From positions 1 to 64,000 of the forward strand of contig CAYRFQ010000032.1 in the NCBI GenBank assembly GCA_964423615.1: DNA of 64,000 bases, given 5' to 3'. Of this stretch, positions 35,814-45,186 are shown in pieces (positions within the stretch are counted from its first letter, which is position 1; each line of letters opens with the position of its first letter). The DNA comes from CAYRFQ01 sp964423615 (GTDB lineage Bacteria; Planctomycetota; Planctomycetia; Gemmatales; Gemmataceae). The translations under genes were made by a program, and so were the position numbers. Under the pieces are notes generated by a model that was not told the origin of the DNA, searched no databases, and saw nothing but the letters and a program-made list of their open reading frames with translations.

Positions 35814-36854
35814 CTACTTGGACACGAGTTTTGGAACGTTCCAGACCTGAGGTTGGCCACTGATTTCCAAGGCCAACCATCGGCCATCAGGAGAAAAGGC
35901 CACAGCGAATTCGTCCGATTTGCTTCGGAAATGCCGAAGCATCTTTCGATCCGAAAGGCGCCAGAGTCGCACTCCTTCGCCGCCCGCCGAAGCGACGTAC
36001 TTGCCATCGGGAGAAATGACGACGGTCCGAACGTCGTTGGTCGAATGTCTTCCCAGCGGAGTGATTTTTTTGGTTTCGATGTCGGCGACGAAGATCGAGA
36101 AAAAGTTGGCGAAAACGACCTTCTTGCTGTCCGGTGTAAACGCAACGGACCAAACTTCGGCTTGGCCTGGTTTGTCGTAAAGCAAAAGTGCCTTCGACCT
36201 TTTCTTCCGGATATCCCATACCCGCAGACGCCCTGTTCGCGACCCAACGGCTATCCAATTGCCGTCCGGCGAGATATCTGCACCACAAAGGTACTGTTCG
36301 TTGTAATCGACCCAACCCGAACGAATGTATCCAGATCGCCCATCCAGAGAAAGCTTCGGCACGGAGTACACCCGGACTGTCATGCGTTCGATGAACGCCA
36401 CTTTATCGCCTTTCTTCGAGAACGAGATGCTTGGGACCCCAGCACGGAATGCTCTATTGGGATGAACCAGGACCGAAATCTTCTTTGTCAACTTCCCAGT
36501 CTTCATGTCCCAAAGTCGCACATAGTCCTCCACACCTGAGGCTCTTGGACTGCGTCTGTAAGGACCAGTCGCGAGATACTTACCGTCCGGTGAAATCGCC
36601 ACAGAGTTGAGGAAATCCACTGTTTCGTGTTTGATTTTCCGGACTACTTTCCAGGTTGTTGTGTCCCACACCAACGCCGTAGCCCCAGAGCTTCCGGCCA
36701 GGTATTTTCCATCACCAGAAAACGCGAAGGCGCCGATCCCCGTCTTTGGCTCTAAAGAGATTACAGCTGGACTCGGCGGTTGTGGGATGACATCGGCACA
36801 CACCACCACAGGCGAAAGTAGCACGAACAGCAAAGCTACAGACACACGCTGCAT
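35814..36854 (-). CDS. Secreted WD40-repeat protein
   Basis: A 346-residue protein with a signal peptide (VALLFVLLSPVVVCA) and about seven WD40-like blades, seen as repeated FSGDGKYLAG, ISPDGKYLA, SPDGNWIAVGS, TPDSKKVVFA, SPDGKYVASAG and SPDGRWLA starts and WD/WDMK ends. The fold is a beta-propeller used as a binding platform in the periplasm or outside the cell. Length fits a single propeller with little else. It stands alone, convergent with the exporter operon. Partner unknown. Confidence 0.82.
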   Translation of the reverse strand: MQRVSVALLFVLLSPVVVCADVIPQPPSPAVISLEPKTGIGAFAFSGDGKYLAGSSGATALVWDTTTWKVVRKIKHETVDFLNSVAISPDGKYLATGPYRRSPRASGVEDYVRLWDMKTGKLTKKISVLVHPNRAFRAGVPSISFSKKGDKVAFIERMTVRVYSVPKLSLDGRSGYIRSGWVDYNEQYLCGADISPDGNWIAVGSRTGRLRVWDIRKKRSKALLLYDKPGQAEVWSVAFTPDSKKVVFANFFSIFVADIETKKITPLGRHSTNDVRTVVISPDGKYVASAGGEGVRLWRLSDRKMLRHFRSKSDEFAVAFSPDGRWLALEISGQPQVWNVPKLVSK

Positions 36855-37302
36855 GAGCGAGACTCCAATTCGAGAGAAACGAGTTAAGAAAGGAATCCGA
36901 GGCTGAGCGCAGATCGAAGTGCCCAGATCATCGATTAGATGGGCGCAACCTCAGTGTTGACATCAAGTGTCAAAGAGCACTAACGCAATCTCAAATCCTT
37001 GCCTACATAGATAAGGCTACGTGTCGCTCAAGAAAAGGTTCGAGAGAGCATGGGAACTGTGAAACCGTTCACAAAACAGCGAAAACGGCTGCTCACGTCC
37101 GACAAAGCGACAATCAACGAACTTGACGAAAGTGAGGCCGACTTCTGTTTCTGGCCATTCAGTTTCCGCCCATCAATCCGTTGCCGGAGACACAAATAGA
37201 GCTCACTCTTGAGAGTCTTATCTATCTCGTCATTGCGATTCCTCCTGAGGCCAAACCCACGAGTCGGCTAGTTCTCGTTTCCTCTGGTCCCTGCTCCTGG
37301 CC
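36855..37302. other. Intergenic stretch, no gene recognised
   Basis: The 448 bases between the WD40 and LOG genes hold no credible frame. A short inverted repeat, TTGACA-TCAAG-TGTCAA, lies near 36956-36973 and might be an operator. No RNA gene is seen. Confidence 0.4.
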
Positions 37303-37845
37303 CTATCCTATGGCTCCGATTCTGAGCAATAACTCCTCTGGGTCTGTCGAAACGCAGATGAGATCGCGATACTCTGGTTTGACGAAGCCTTCGTCGACCA
37401 TCTTGTTGACCCAATGGAGCATAAGATCGAAAAAGCCCATGACGTTCAGGATGCCGATCGGCTTGGCGTGGATGTCGAGTTGCCGCCAGGTGATGATCTC
37501 GAATAGTTCGTCGCCCGTCCCGAATCCACCAGGCAAAGCGATGAAGCCATCGGAAAGATCGTTCATAAGGGCCTTACGCTGATGCATCGATTCGACCACG
37601 TAGAGTTCCGTGGTCCCCGTGTGAGCCAACTCTTTGTCCTTAAGGGCTTGGGGAATAACGCCGAGCACCCTTCCGCCAGCGGATAGGACGCTATCCGCAA
37701 CGATGCCCATTAGCCCCACGTGTCCACCACCGTATACCAATTCCAAACCTCGGGAGGCTAGGACCCGACCGAGGTGTCGAGCCGCTTCGGCATAGTCAGG
37801 TTTCATGCCCGTCCTCGATCCACAGAAAACACAAACACGTTTCAC
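37303..37845 (-). CDS. LOG family protein (TIGR00730-type Rossmann fold)
   Basis: A 180-residue protein of the Lonely Guy family, whose characterised members release free base from nucleoside 5'-monophosphates. Motifs are VCVFCGS at the N terminus, LVYGGGHVGLMG, MHQRKALM and the signature PGGFGTGDE, which fits PGGxGTxxE. I choose GTG 37845, since AGAGGT lies just upstream and the family's conserved CGS motif follows within ten codons; the long upstream frame would overlap the next gene. The gene is divergent from a small membrane-protein gene. Confidence 0.85.
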   Translation of the reverse strand: MKRVCVFCGSRTGMKPDYAEAARHLGRVLASRGLELVYGGGHVGLMGIVADSVLSAGGRVLGVIPQALKDKELAHTGTTELYVVESMHQRKALMNDLSDGFIALPGGFGTGDELFEIITWRQLDIHAKPIGILNVMGFFDLMLHWVNKMVDEGFVKPEYRDLICVSTDPEELLLRIGAIG

Positions 37846-37923
37846 CACGTACCTCTTCCTTCCTCGGACTGGGATCTCATTTCTTCGACAAGCCCACTTT
37901 TGGATTCTTGGTGGCTGTGTATC

Positions 37924-38436
37924 ATGAATGCAGATTCGATTCCCGAAAACGCCAATCCTATCACACCCACAAGAGAGATGAACGACGATCACGATTACAT
38001 ACTGTTGCTCATCCAGAATCATAGTGGCGAATGCGTGATATTGATTCTGGCCGTCTTGGTGATGGTGACGATGTTTGTCCTCATTCCGCAAGTCATCCGA
38101 TCCCATTCGCGACGAATGGAGATGGCTCACGTGGAGCACATGAAGGCACTTGAGCAGGGTATGGAAGTTCCACCAACGGACGACTCAATGCGAGCGGCGG
38201 GTCGGGCGACGATGCTCGTTCCGATGGTCGTTGTGATTGCGGCCGGCGTCGTCACTTGTTTCGTCGTGGCCAACAAGGCCGAAAACATCTTTGGCGTCAC
38301 CCTCACCATCTGGTCTGTGGCGGGTGTGGTCAGTCTTGCTGCCATTACCGGCGGGGTTGCGCTCATCGGACGCCTCGCTCAACTCCGACTGGGCAAAGAG
38401 GACCAAGAATTCTCAGACAATCCTCTCGAAGGATGA
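37924..38436 (+). CDS. Small membrane protein with about three helices
   Basis: A 170-residue protein. A hydrophilic N terminus precedes three predicted helices (VILILAVLVMVTMFVLI, MLVPMVVVIAAGVVTCFVV and VAGVVSLAAITGGVALIG). A charged segment with many Met and His residues (RRMEMAHVEHMKALEQG) lies between helices 1 and 2. I do not recognise the family with certainty. The start could also be the ATG 18 codons later. It is divergent from the LOG gene, with a 78-base gap. Confidence 0.6.
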   Translation: MNADSIPENANPITPTREMNDDHDYILLLIQNHSGECVILILAVLVMVTMFVLIPQVIRSHSRRMEMAHVEHMKALEQGMEVPPTDDSMRAAGRATMLVPMVVVIAAGVVTCFVVANKAENIFGVTLTIWSVAGVVSLAAITGGVALIGRLAQLRLGKEDQEFSDNPLEG

Positions 38437-38558
38437 GAAGAATTTGAGACCGAGCTGCAATTGTGCAGTTGGTTCTATCCGTGGCCTCGGCAAGATTTCC
38501 ATCCCTATAATCTTGATATCAGACGATCCATTTCGAAGCTCCCAAGCGTGGGTCCTGG

Positions 38559-39458
38559 ATGAAGCTGTTTTATACCGACGAATTTGTTTTGCCACTTCCA
38601 GAGAAGCATCGCTTTCCGATGAGCAAGTATGCCTTGCTCCGCCACCGATTGCTGGAATCTGAACTCGTTAGTCCATCCGACCTTTGGATTCCACATGCTG
38701 CGACCATGGAAGAACTATTGCTCGCTCACAGCCAGGAGTACGTGCGGCGAGCGATGAACGGTGATTTGACCGAAGCCGAAGTTCGCCGGATTGGATTTCC
38801 CTGGTCTCCCGAGCTTGTGGAACGATCTCGCCGCTCTGTCGGGGCGACGGTGGAAGCAAGCCGAGCGGCTTTGGGAAACGGATTTGCGGCGAACCTTGCG
38901 GGGGGGACACATCATGCCTTCCGGGATTGCGGCGAAGGATATTGTGTATTTAATGACGCCGTTGTGGCTGTACGAACGATGCAAGAGGAAAATCGCATCC
39001 GTCGCGCGATCATCATCGATTGCGACGTCCACCAGGGAAACGGAACGGCCAGCATACTTGCTGACGATCCGTCGGTCTTCACATTGAGCATCCACGGCGA
39101 GAAGAATTTTCCCCTCCGCAAAGAACGCAGTGATCTTGACATAGGTCTGCCGAAAGACACCACCGACGAACTATTCTTGGAAGCTCTCGAAACCGGACTC
39201 AAGAACTCTCTCCCATCAGCCGAGGCTGATCTCGCTGTTTACCTCGCAGGTGCTGATCCTTACGTTGGGGACCGGCTTGGGTCCCTAGCCGTGACCAAGG
39301 AAGGTCTCGCGGCCCGCGATCGAATGGTGTTTGATCAATGTCAATCACTTGGCATCCCTGTCGTCATCGCCATGGCGGGAGGGTACGCTCCCGACGTAGC
39401 AGACATCGTCGACATTCATTTCCAGACCATTGCCGAGGCCCTGCGCCGTTGTTCGTAA
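38559..39458 (+). CDS. Histone deacetylase superfamily amidohydrolase
   Basis: A 299-residue zinc enzyme of the HDAC/acetoin-utilisation/polyamine-deacetylase fold. The active-site His pair is in GGTHHAF near residue 115, zinc ligands are in IDCDVHQGNG and AGADPY, and the closing GGY is in AMAGGYAPD. Length matches the short bacterial members. Bacterial relatives remove acetyl groups from acetylpolyamines or lysines; substrate cannot be told here. It lies about 120 bases after the small membrane-protein gene on the same strand. Confidence 0.87.
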   Translation: MKLFYTDEFVLPLPEKHRFPMSKYALLRHRLLESELVSPSDLWIPHAATMEELLLAHSQEYVRRAMNGDLTEAEVRRIGFPWSPELVERSRRSVGATVEASRAALGNGFAANLAGGTHHAFRDCGEGYCVFNDAVVAVRTMQEENRIRRAIIIDCDVHQGNGTASILADDPSVFTLSIHGEKNFPLRKERSDLDIGLPKDTTDELFLEALETGLKNSLPSAEADLAVYLAGADPYVGDRLGSLAVTKEGLAARDRMVFDQCQSLGIPVVIAMAGGYAPDVADIVDIHFQTIAEALRRCS

Positions 39459-40303
39459 GGGAAGCGACAAAAACCACATCACAAAACACGGACACCACAA
39501 ACTGACTACATCACACTGTGTCGTCCGTAGTTGAGCTGCTCCTCTATTTGGGTGAAGTTCCTTTGGGCTCTTGACCGCTGGTCGTTCGGCATCTCCCGAA
39601 GGGGCAGAGCAAGCCACGACAAAGTGATTCGCTCGCCAAACAGAACTACCTAGCTTACCTGACCAGATTAACGCGTACTCCCAGCATCCTCCAAACGACC
39701 ACTCCACGCCTTTTTGCCAGAAATGGCTGGGGAGGTAGGATGAGTTTTTCCGATTTGGAGAATGTTCACGGTGATCACAGTTCCCCCAATGGACGCGAAA
39801 GTGGTCATAAGACCAACAACACTACAGGCAGTCAGAAAGATGTCGGGGGAATTGATTGTCGTGTTCAGGCCATTAGGCTTGTTGCCTCCGGCCCAACTGG
39901 CGGTGGATTTCAGTCCTCTGCCACTTAAAACTTGCAAGAAAGACCGATGGTTTGGTCAACGTGTTGAGTTGATTCGCAGCGCGAGCAAGACGCTTGGGCT
40001 CCGAAGCATCCTAAAACGCTCTCACGTCGGAGATCTCGTGCGAATATGACAACTTGTACTTGTGTGATCTTTTGGACAAGGCTGGGCTGTTTTGTCTTTC
40101 CGCACGAAAGTTGGGCCAGACGTCGCAGGGATTATGATCCTTGCCGGTTTCGTGGTCTGGCGACCAAACATTCCGGAATGATCAAGAAACACGAGCGAGG
40201 ACCTGTTGACGACGTGAACTGTTGGTTGGCTTGGAACAAGGTCAAAACGGTTACGGATTTTCAACAGGGTCCGGAACGACCAAGAAAAAGGGGCGTGTGT
40301 GCA
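39459..40303. other. Long intergenic stretch without recognised gene
   Basis: 845 bases with only unconvincing frames. A minus-strand frame at 39668-39937 includes a hydrophobic run, and a plus-strand frame overlaps it, but neither has a ribosome site or known motif. It may contain a decayed gene. I see no RNA gene or repeat shared with the rest of the window. Confidence 0.4.
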
Positions 40304-41908
40304 ATGAGAAATGGATTCTTGGCGGCACCGATACTGTTGCTGGCGTTGGCGACTTACACCCTCGCGCAAATCCCGCCGCAATTCGCGCCCAGACCTCCCG
40401 GACCATACGGGTACGGCGTACCTGCTGGGCATCCCGGTCCTGGATACCCGCGCCCCAGTTATCCACCTACTGGCTATCCACCACCTGGCTATCCACCACC
40501 CAGCTATCCACCACCTGGTTTTGCACCTCCTGGATATCCACCACCTGGATATCCACCACCTGGTTTTGCACCTCCTGGATATCCGCCTCCTGGGTATCCT
40601 CCGAGACCGGAACACCACACCGTCGCCCGACCTTTGGTTCCGGAAGGACTTCCGATGCAACCACCGGGGCCTGGGAAGATGCCTCCACCTCCCAACGAGC
40701 CGTACTTGTACGACCTCCAAGATGAAGTCTACGCCCGCGAGTTCGAAGACATCCCTCCGGGTATACCTGAACGAACGCATAGGCCATCTTCGGAGCCAGA
40801 AGGACCGCATGAGCGAGCCGTGGTGGCCCTCTTCAAGCGACCACCGATCAAAGACGAGTACTTCTATGCTGGGGCGGAATACCTTCGATGGTGGGCAAAA
40901 GACGGTCCCGTTGCCGCGCCACTCGTCACGACCGGAAGCTCGGCCGTCGATCCGCTTCCTGGGGCTATTGGGCAATCCACGACTGTCCCGCTCTTTGGGG
41001 GGGACGATTTCGACTTCGACGATCTTTCCGGAGCCCGCGTGACTATTGGTTGGTGGAAAGATCACGACCGCCGATTTGGCTTCGAAATAACCGGTTTCGT
41101 GCTGGAAGAACGGAGCCTCGGGTTCGATTCTCGCTCCGACGCCGCAGGAAACCCGCCTGTCTTCTTGCCGTTCTTTTCGGCTCAAGCAGGAAACGAAGCG
41201 GCTTTCGTGATTTCCGACCCAGGCCTCAATTTTCTCGGAAACCTCAAAGTCGTGGCGGACACCCAGTTTTGGGGAATCGAAACGAACACCATGTATAACG
41301 TCTGGCGGCAAGAGCACAACGCGTTCGACATCATCGGGGGCTTCCGGTACGCGGATCTGGGCGAGAAAATCGTAATCTCGGCTGATCTATTTGATCCGGT
41401 GTTCAACGCGAACAGTGCGTTCCTTGACCGATTCGACACGCGTTCTCAGTTCTACGGTGGACAGATTGGGTTCCATACCGGCTGGCGATTTTCTCGCCTG
41501 ACGGTCGATTTCACTGGGAAAGTTGCTCTGGGTATGACTCGCTCCCGTGTGAGTATCGATGGGCTCTCGACCCAATCAGGGGGTCTTGGTCCTCAAGGCA
41601 CCTTCGCCAGTGGAGTGCTCACCCAAGCCAGCAACATCGGTGCTCGACACGAAAGCGACTTTGCCGTGCTTCCGCAGGCCCAGATCAAGGTCGGCTACGA
41701 CATCTTGCGTCACATAACCTTGTTTGCCGGATACGACTTTGTTTACTGGAACCAAGTCGTCCGCGCGGGGGACCAGATCGACCGAAGTGTGAACACCTCA
41801 CAGGCTTTTGGCGGAACATTGGTCGGACCGGCAAGTCCCCAGCGGGTGTTTGTGACGAGTGACTACTGGGCTCACGGCTTGAGCGGCGGACTGTTCATCA
41901 AGTTCTAG
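40304..41908 (+). CDS. BBP7 family outer-membrane beta-barrel protein
   Basis: A 534-residue exported protein. The signal peptide (APILLLALATYTLA) is followed by a Gly-Tyr-Pro-Pro-rich region (residues 23-105) made of repeated GYPPP/SYPPP/GFAPP units. The barrel domain (about residue 185 to the end) has the family pattern: FYAGAEYLRWW opening, a GARVTIGWW strand, an ETNTMYNVW segment, GGFRYADLGE and a terminal GLSGGLFIKF ending in Phe, as in outer-membrane barrels. AAGGGG lies before the ATG. The family is characteristic of planctomycetes; function unknown, perhaps a porin or surface protein. Confidence 0.85.
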   Translation: MRNGFLAAPILLLALATYTLAQIPPQFAPRPPGPYGYGVPAGHPGPGYPRPSYPPTGYPPPGYPPPSYPPPGFAPPGYPPPGYPPPGFAPPGYPPPGYPPRPEHHTVARPLVPEGLPMQPPGPGKMPPPPNEPYLYDLQDEVYAREFEDIPPGIPERTHRPSSEPEGPHERAVVALFKRPPIKDEYFYAGAEYLRWWAKDGPVAAPLVTTGSSAVDPLPGAIGQSTTVPLFGGDDFDFDDLSGARVTIGWWKDHDRRFGFEITGFVLEERSLGFDSRSDAAGNPPVFLPFFSAQAGNEAAFVISDPGLNFLGNLKVVADTQFWGIETNTMYNVWRQEHNAFDIIGGFRYADLGEKIVISADLFDPVFNANSAFLDRFDTRSQFYGGQIGFHTGWRFSRLTVDFTGKVALGMTRSRVSIDGLSTQSGGLGPQGTFASGVLTQASNIGARHESDFAVLPQAQIKVGYDILRHITLFAGYDFVYWNQVVRAGDQIDRSVNTSQAFGGTLVGPASPQRVFVTSDYWAHGLSGGLFIKF

Positions 41909-41930
41909 AAAAGGCAAGATGCAGGAATCT

Positions 41931-42097
41931 AGGGTCAAGAATCTAGAGTCCAAAGGAACCTAAGACAAACACAGAAGCTATTACGACGACCAGTCAGAGT
42001 GAAACGACCAGAAAACACAGCATCAGATCAACTTTGGACAATATAGTTGTATTTAATCTGTGGTCCCGTGTTCTTTGACTCTTGTTTCTTGACTCTT
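41931..42097. repeat. Imperfect inverted repeat between convergent genes
   Basis: An AGGGTCAAGAATCTAGAGTC-type segment (41931-41955) is mirrored by CTTTGACTCTTGTTTCTTGA-type sequence (42074-42097). It fills most of the gap between the BBP7 and MFS genes. It may be a bidirectional termination region or a small inserted element. Confidence 0.35.
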
Positions 42098-42101
42098 GCC
42101 C

Positions 42102-43556
42102 TCAACTCTCTTCGAGACTCAGACGTGTGGGGGCCAACTGAGTGTCTTTCCCAAGGTAGAAAGCACCCCAAATCCAAAAGATTCCACCAACGAGCATCGA
42201 AGAAGCAACGACGATGAAACCCATGTTCAAGTTGGAATAGTCTTGAACCAGTCCAATGATGGCTGGTGAGATGGCGTCACCCAAAAGGTGGGTAACCAGG
42301 ATGTTGAATCCGAAAGCACTCGCTCGGATGGATGGGTGCGTGACATTGGCGTTAATCGTGTTGGTCGGTGCCGTGTTAAAGAACAACCCGAACGTCCCGA
42401 AGAAGATGAACAACCACGCCCAGGGAAAGGGAACGTACAACGCAATGATGATCATCGGAAATCCCAGGATCATTGCAGCGGCCGAAACAAGGAAGTAGGC
42501 TCCGGAATGAAACTGTCGGAAGTAATCTCCGGCAATCCCGCCCAGGAGCGTTGCAATAAAGCCGCCTCCAGCCACGATCAGACCAAAGACCATCCGTGGT
42601 GGTAACGGACCAAACTCTTCCTCGCTCCGCTGCTCCAACAATTCTGGCATCCAGTGAGCCAATCCACCAATGGCAAACATCAAACACGTCATGCCCACGA
42701 CGTTCAACATGTAGGATCGAATCTTCAGGAGCACTAAATAATCCCGAAGTTTGGCTTTGCGGACTGCCGGCCGGGAGGGATTTTCTTCCGTTCTCTCTTC
42801 TCTTTGCTGAGCATCCACTTGACCGCGTGGCAACTCTTTGCGGAAAAAGCACAACAGCCCTAACAGGATTCCGGGAGGCATGACGGCGTAGAAAGCCCAC
42901 CGCCAACCTGGCCCTCCGTTCTCCGCGAGCATCAAGTCACCCAGCGTGAAACCGAGGGCACCGCCGACAGGAATGGCCATGTAAAACCACGACATGACCT
43001 TACCTCGTTGCTCGACCGGATAGAGGTCCGAAATCATCGCCGGGGCGACCGGTCCGTACGCCGCTTCCCCAAAACCGACCAGGCAGCGTGTGGCGAACAA
43101 GAGCCAGTAAGCTGCCCCAAGGGAAACCCCAAACCAAGCCACCCAGTCGAACCCCGAAGCGGCACTCGCGATACTCCAAATGATGACCCCGAACCCGACC
43201 AAAAGCCAACGCGATACGTGGTCGGCTAACCACCCAAATACCGGTGCCAAGAACATGTAGGTGATCAAAAACGCGAAAACCAACAACCCCGACCAGAATT
43301 TAACAAGGCTCTCTTCCTCCCCCCCATCCGCTTGGCTTTCTTGTAATTCTTTCGCAGCTGGGCTGCTTTTGGTTTCGGATATCTTTTTTTCCAGGATGTG
43401 CTCTCGGATTTCCGGTTCGACCGCGGATAAAACTTGGCGGTCCATGAAGTTGAACAAGTTGATGCAGAGCAACAGGACCAAGGCTGAGGTGGCTCCGGGT
43501 AAAGCATACGCCTGTCCGACGGCTTTCAAAGGGGAAGCACTTCCGTTGTCAGCCAT
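42102..43556 (-). CDS. MFS transporter, Spinster-like
   Basis: A 484-residue inner-membrane protein with about 12 helices. The first helix contains FNFMDRQVLSAVEPEI, typical of the Spinster/sphingolipid-transporter branch of the major facilitator superfamily, with a GFGEAAYGPVAPAMISDLYP motif near residue 165. The segment between the two halves is hydrophilic and Glu/Arg-rich (EERTEENPSRPA). An extra charged loop (residues 50-80) follows the first helix. Substrate is unknown; relatives move lipids, sugars or metabolites. No neighbouring pathway is evident. Confidence 0.82.
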   Translation of the reverse strand: MADNGSASPLKAVGQAYALPGATSALVLLLCINLFNFMDRQVLSAVEPEIREHILEKKISETKSSPAAKELQESQADGGEEESLVKFWSGLLVFAFLITYMFLAPVFGWLADHVSRWLLVGFGVIIWSIASAASGFDWVAWFGVSLGAAYWLLFATRCLVGFGEAAYGPVAPAMISDLYPVEQRGKVMSWFYMAIPVGGALGFTLGDLMLAENGGPGWRWAFYAVMPPGILLGLLCFFRKELPRGQVDAQQREERTEENPSRPAVRKAKLRDYLVLLKIRSYMLNVVGMTCLMFAIGGLAHWMPELLEQRSEEEFGPLPPRMVFGLIVAGGGFIATLLGGIAGDYFRQFHSGAYFLVSAAAMILGFPMIIIALYVPFPWAWLFIFFGTFGLFFNTAPTNTINANVTHPSIRASAFGFNILVTHLLGDAISPAIIGLVQDYSNLNMGFIVVASSMLVGGIFWIWGAFYLGKDTQLAPTRLSLEES

Positions 43557-43679
43557 GGGGACTCCAAAGTTTGCAAAAAAAGGAGAATTTTTCCAAGATG
43601 TCTCGATTCCCGACGAATTACTGAGCGAGGACTTGATGGGAATGCAGTGTTTCGCTCTTTCGAGAATGGGGAAGCGACA

Positions 43680-43708
43680 TTGAACCTCGTTGGTGTCCTC
43701 CTTACAAT
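43680..43708 (+). promoter_or_regulatory. Probable sigma-70 promoter for the EF-hand-like gene
   Basis: TTGAAC (43680-43685) and TACAAT (43703-43708) are spaced by 17 bases. Together with the ideal Shine-Dalgarno site and strong terminator of the gene downstream this suggests a well-expressed single-gene transcript with a leader of about 140 bases. Confidence 0.5.
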
Positions 43709-43854
43709 AGGAAGAGATTTTGGAAATGTCCCTTCCCTTCTCGCGAATTACCAGTAGCTAACGAGACTCGCCTCAAGTTCGAGGTGTCACGGAGGCTACA
43801 CACCCAACATTTAGTATCTGTCCGTTTCTCCAATTTCACTCAAGGAGTTTGGCA

Positions 43855-44283
43855 ATGGATTTAGACGACATCAAGAAGCGTTTTGTGGAAGAAGTGAAAC
43901 TTCGTGCTTACGACGACAAATACGTCGATCGAAGCGAAGAGCGAGAAATCCTCCAGATCGCTCTCCAACAAGGCATCAGTGTCGATTCGGCTCGTTCGGC
44001 TCTCGCTCAAGTTTGTGAAAAAGAAGGCTACATCCTCGAAGCTACTGTCATTAGGGAAATTGGCGACATGCTCGAGATTCAAGCCGGTAACGACGGCAAG
44101 ATCGACGAGAAAGAGTACAAAGACGCCGTCGCGTTGTGCCAAAAGAAAACCGCTGGTAAGCGTTCGGACGTGCAGTGCAAGCGTATGGTTTTGGAGATCA
44201 TCGACGAAAAGGCCTACGCTACCAAGTCAGGCATGTTCTCCAACTGGTATAAGCGTGCCAAAAAAGAAGTTGGCATAGCGTAA
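43855..44283 (+). CDS. Small conserved protein with two EF-hand-like loops
   Basis: A 142-residue cytoplasmic protein, mostly helical. Two acidic loops resemble EF-hands: DDKYVDRSEERE near residue 20 and GNDGKIDEKEYKDA near residue 84. I recall close relatives in many planctomycetes, but no function is known. AAGGAG lies eight bases before the ATG, a probable promoter lies 150 bases upstream, and a strong terminator follows, so it is a clean single-gene unit, likely well expressed. Confidence 0.78.
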   Translation: MDLDDIKKRFVEEVKLRAYDDKYVDRSEEREILQIALQQGISVDSARSALAQVCEKEGYILEATVIREIGDMLEIQAGNDGKIDEKEYKDAVALCQKKTAGKRSDVQCKRMVLEIIDEKAYATKSGMFSNWYKRAKKEVGIA

Positions 44284-44319
44284 TACTCGCATCACTGAAT
44301 CAAAAACAATCTCCTTGAC

Positions 44320-44360
44320 CCCGTGCGAGAGCGCCCCTCGGGCCTTACGCACGGGTTTTT
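44320..44360 (+). terminator. Rho-independent terminator
   Basis: CCCGTGCG (44320-44327) pairs with CGCACGGG (44348-44355) around a loop that can form a further inner stem, and TTTTT follows. It ends the EF-hand-like gene transcript. Confidence 0.85.
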
Positions 44361-44451
44361 GTGTTTAACTTGAGGCACGGAATTGGTTCTCGTTCGTTTC
44401 TGTGATCCGACTCACGCATCTTTAACCGTGCCTCCAAAATCCCTCAAGACT

Positions 44452-45147
44452 CTATCGATCCACAAACTGGTCAACTTTTCGCGGATACGGCGCGAAGTGA
44501 CGGGAAATTTCCTCCGCCATGCGTTTGACGAATTGTCGGCGGAAAATGGGCTCACTGTGTTCGACAATTTTGTGCCCGTACTTGGGATAGGCCGCGATAT
44601 AATCGGTGAGATAAACGGGACCAGTCTCCGGTGGCAAGTTTGTGTCCGTCAACGATAGTTTTATCTCTCCCGTCCCTCTGTAGATCATGTTGTGACTTTT
44701 TGGCTCGTACAAACTCATCTTGCGTATCTGCAGTGCGATGACGAAGTCGACTTCGAGCTCCTTGCCGATTTCATACATCGTCTTGAGCTCCCAGCCGGGG
44801 TGTTCGGCCTTATAATTTCGGATTTTGTAAAACTTAAGAATCTTTACTTCCTCGCTAGCGTCCTTGAAACGCTTGTTGAGCATTCGCTCGAGTTCTTGTG
44901 GCAATTCTTGATCAATACTCAACAGAGAGTGATTCGTTCGACCGTCGGCCCAAGAAGTAAAGATTGCGACTTTGGGCTTATCCATCTTTTCGGTGATTTC
45001 TGTTCCGGAGAGTGGAGGTGCGGGTGTCTCAGGAATAGTAAAAAAAGCAATCGTTTGAAGGGGATTGCACCCAAGCGTTGCCGCGCCCAAAAACAACAGC
45101 AACCCAATGATCTGCCATCGACAATCCTTCCGCGTCTTTGAATTCAT
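44452..45147 (-). CDS. Putative lipoprotein of unknown function
   Basis: A 231-residue exported protein. The signal sequence (IIGLLLFLGAATLGC) ends in a lipobox with Cys at residue 27. The mature part has a beta-alpha pattern (KVAIFTSWAD, VDFVIALQIRKMSLYE, GTGEIKLSLTDT), giving an impression of an ABC-transporter auxiliary or LptE-like fold, but I cannot confirm a family. It lies 39 bases after the DUF2752 gene on the same strand, so they probably form an operon. Confidence 0.65.
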   Translation of the reverse strand: MNSKTRKDCRWQIIGLLLFLGAATLGCNPLQTIAFFTIPETPAPPLSGTEITEKMDKPKVAIFTSWADGRTNHSLLSIDQELPQELERMLNKRFKDASEEVKILKFYKIRNYKAEHPGWELKTMYEIGKELEVDFVIALQIRKMSLYEPKSHNMIYRGTGEIKLSLTDTNLPPETGPVYLTDYIAAYPKYGHKIVEHSEPIFRRQFVKRMAEEISRHFAPYPRKVDQFVDR

Positions 45148-45186
45148 GGCTTCTCCTCCGTGAGAAGTCCCGACTCGAAGGGATTC

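Noticed and set aside
39668..39937. An 89-residue minus-strand frame with a hydrophobic stretch
   Set aside because: No ribosome site, no domain, and an equally long frame lies on the other strand. It may be decayed sequence, but I cannot support a gene.
40440..40610. CRISPR-like array
   Set aside because: The short direct repeats are in-frame codons for GYPPP/GFAPP units of the BBP7 protein, with no spacers.
40022..41317. A 431-residue minus-strand frame antisense to the BBP7 gene
   Set aside because: It is produced by the proline-repeat region read backwards (Arg/Trp/Ile repeats). The plus-strand protein has a signal peptide and family motifs.
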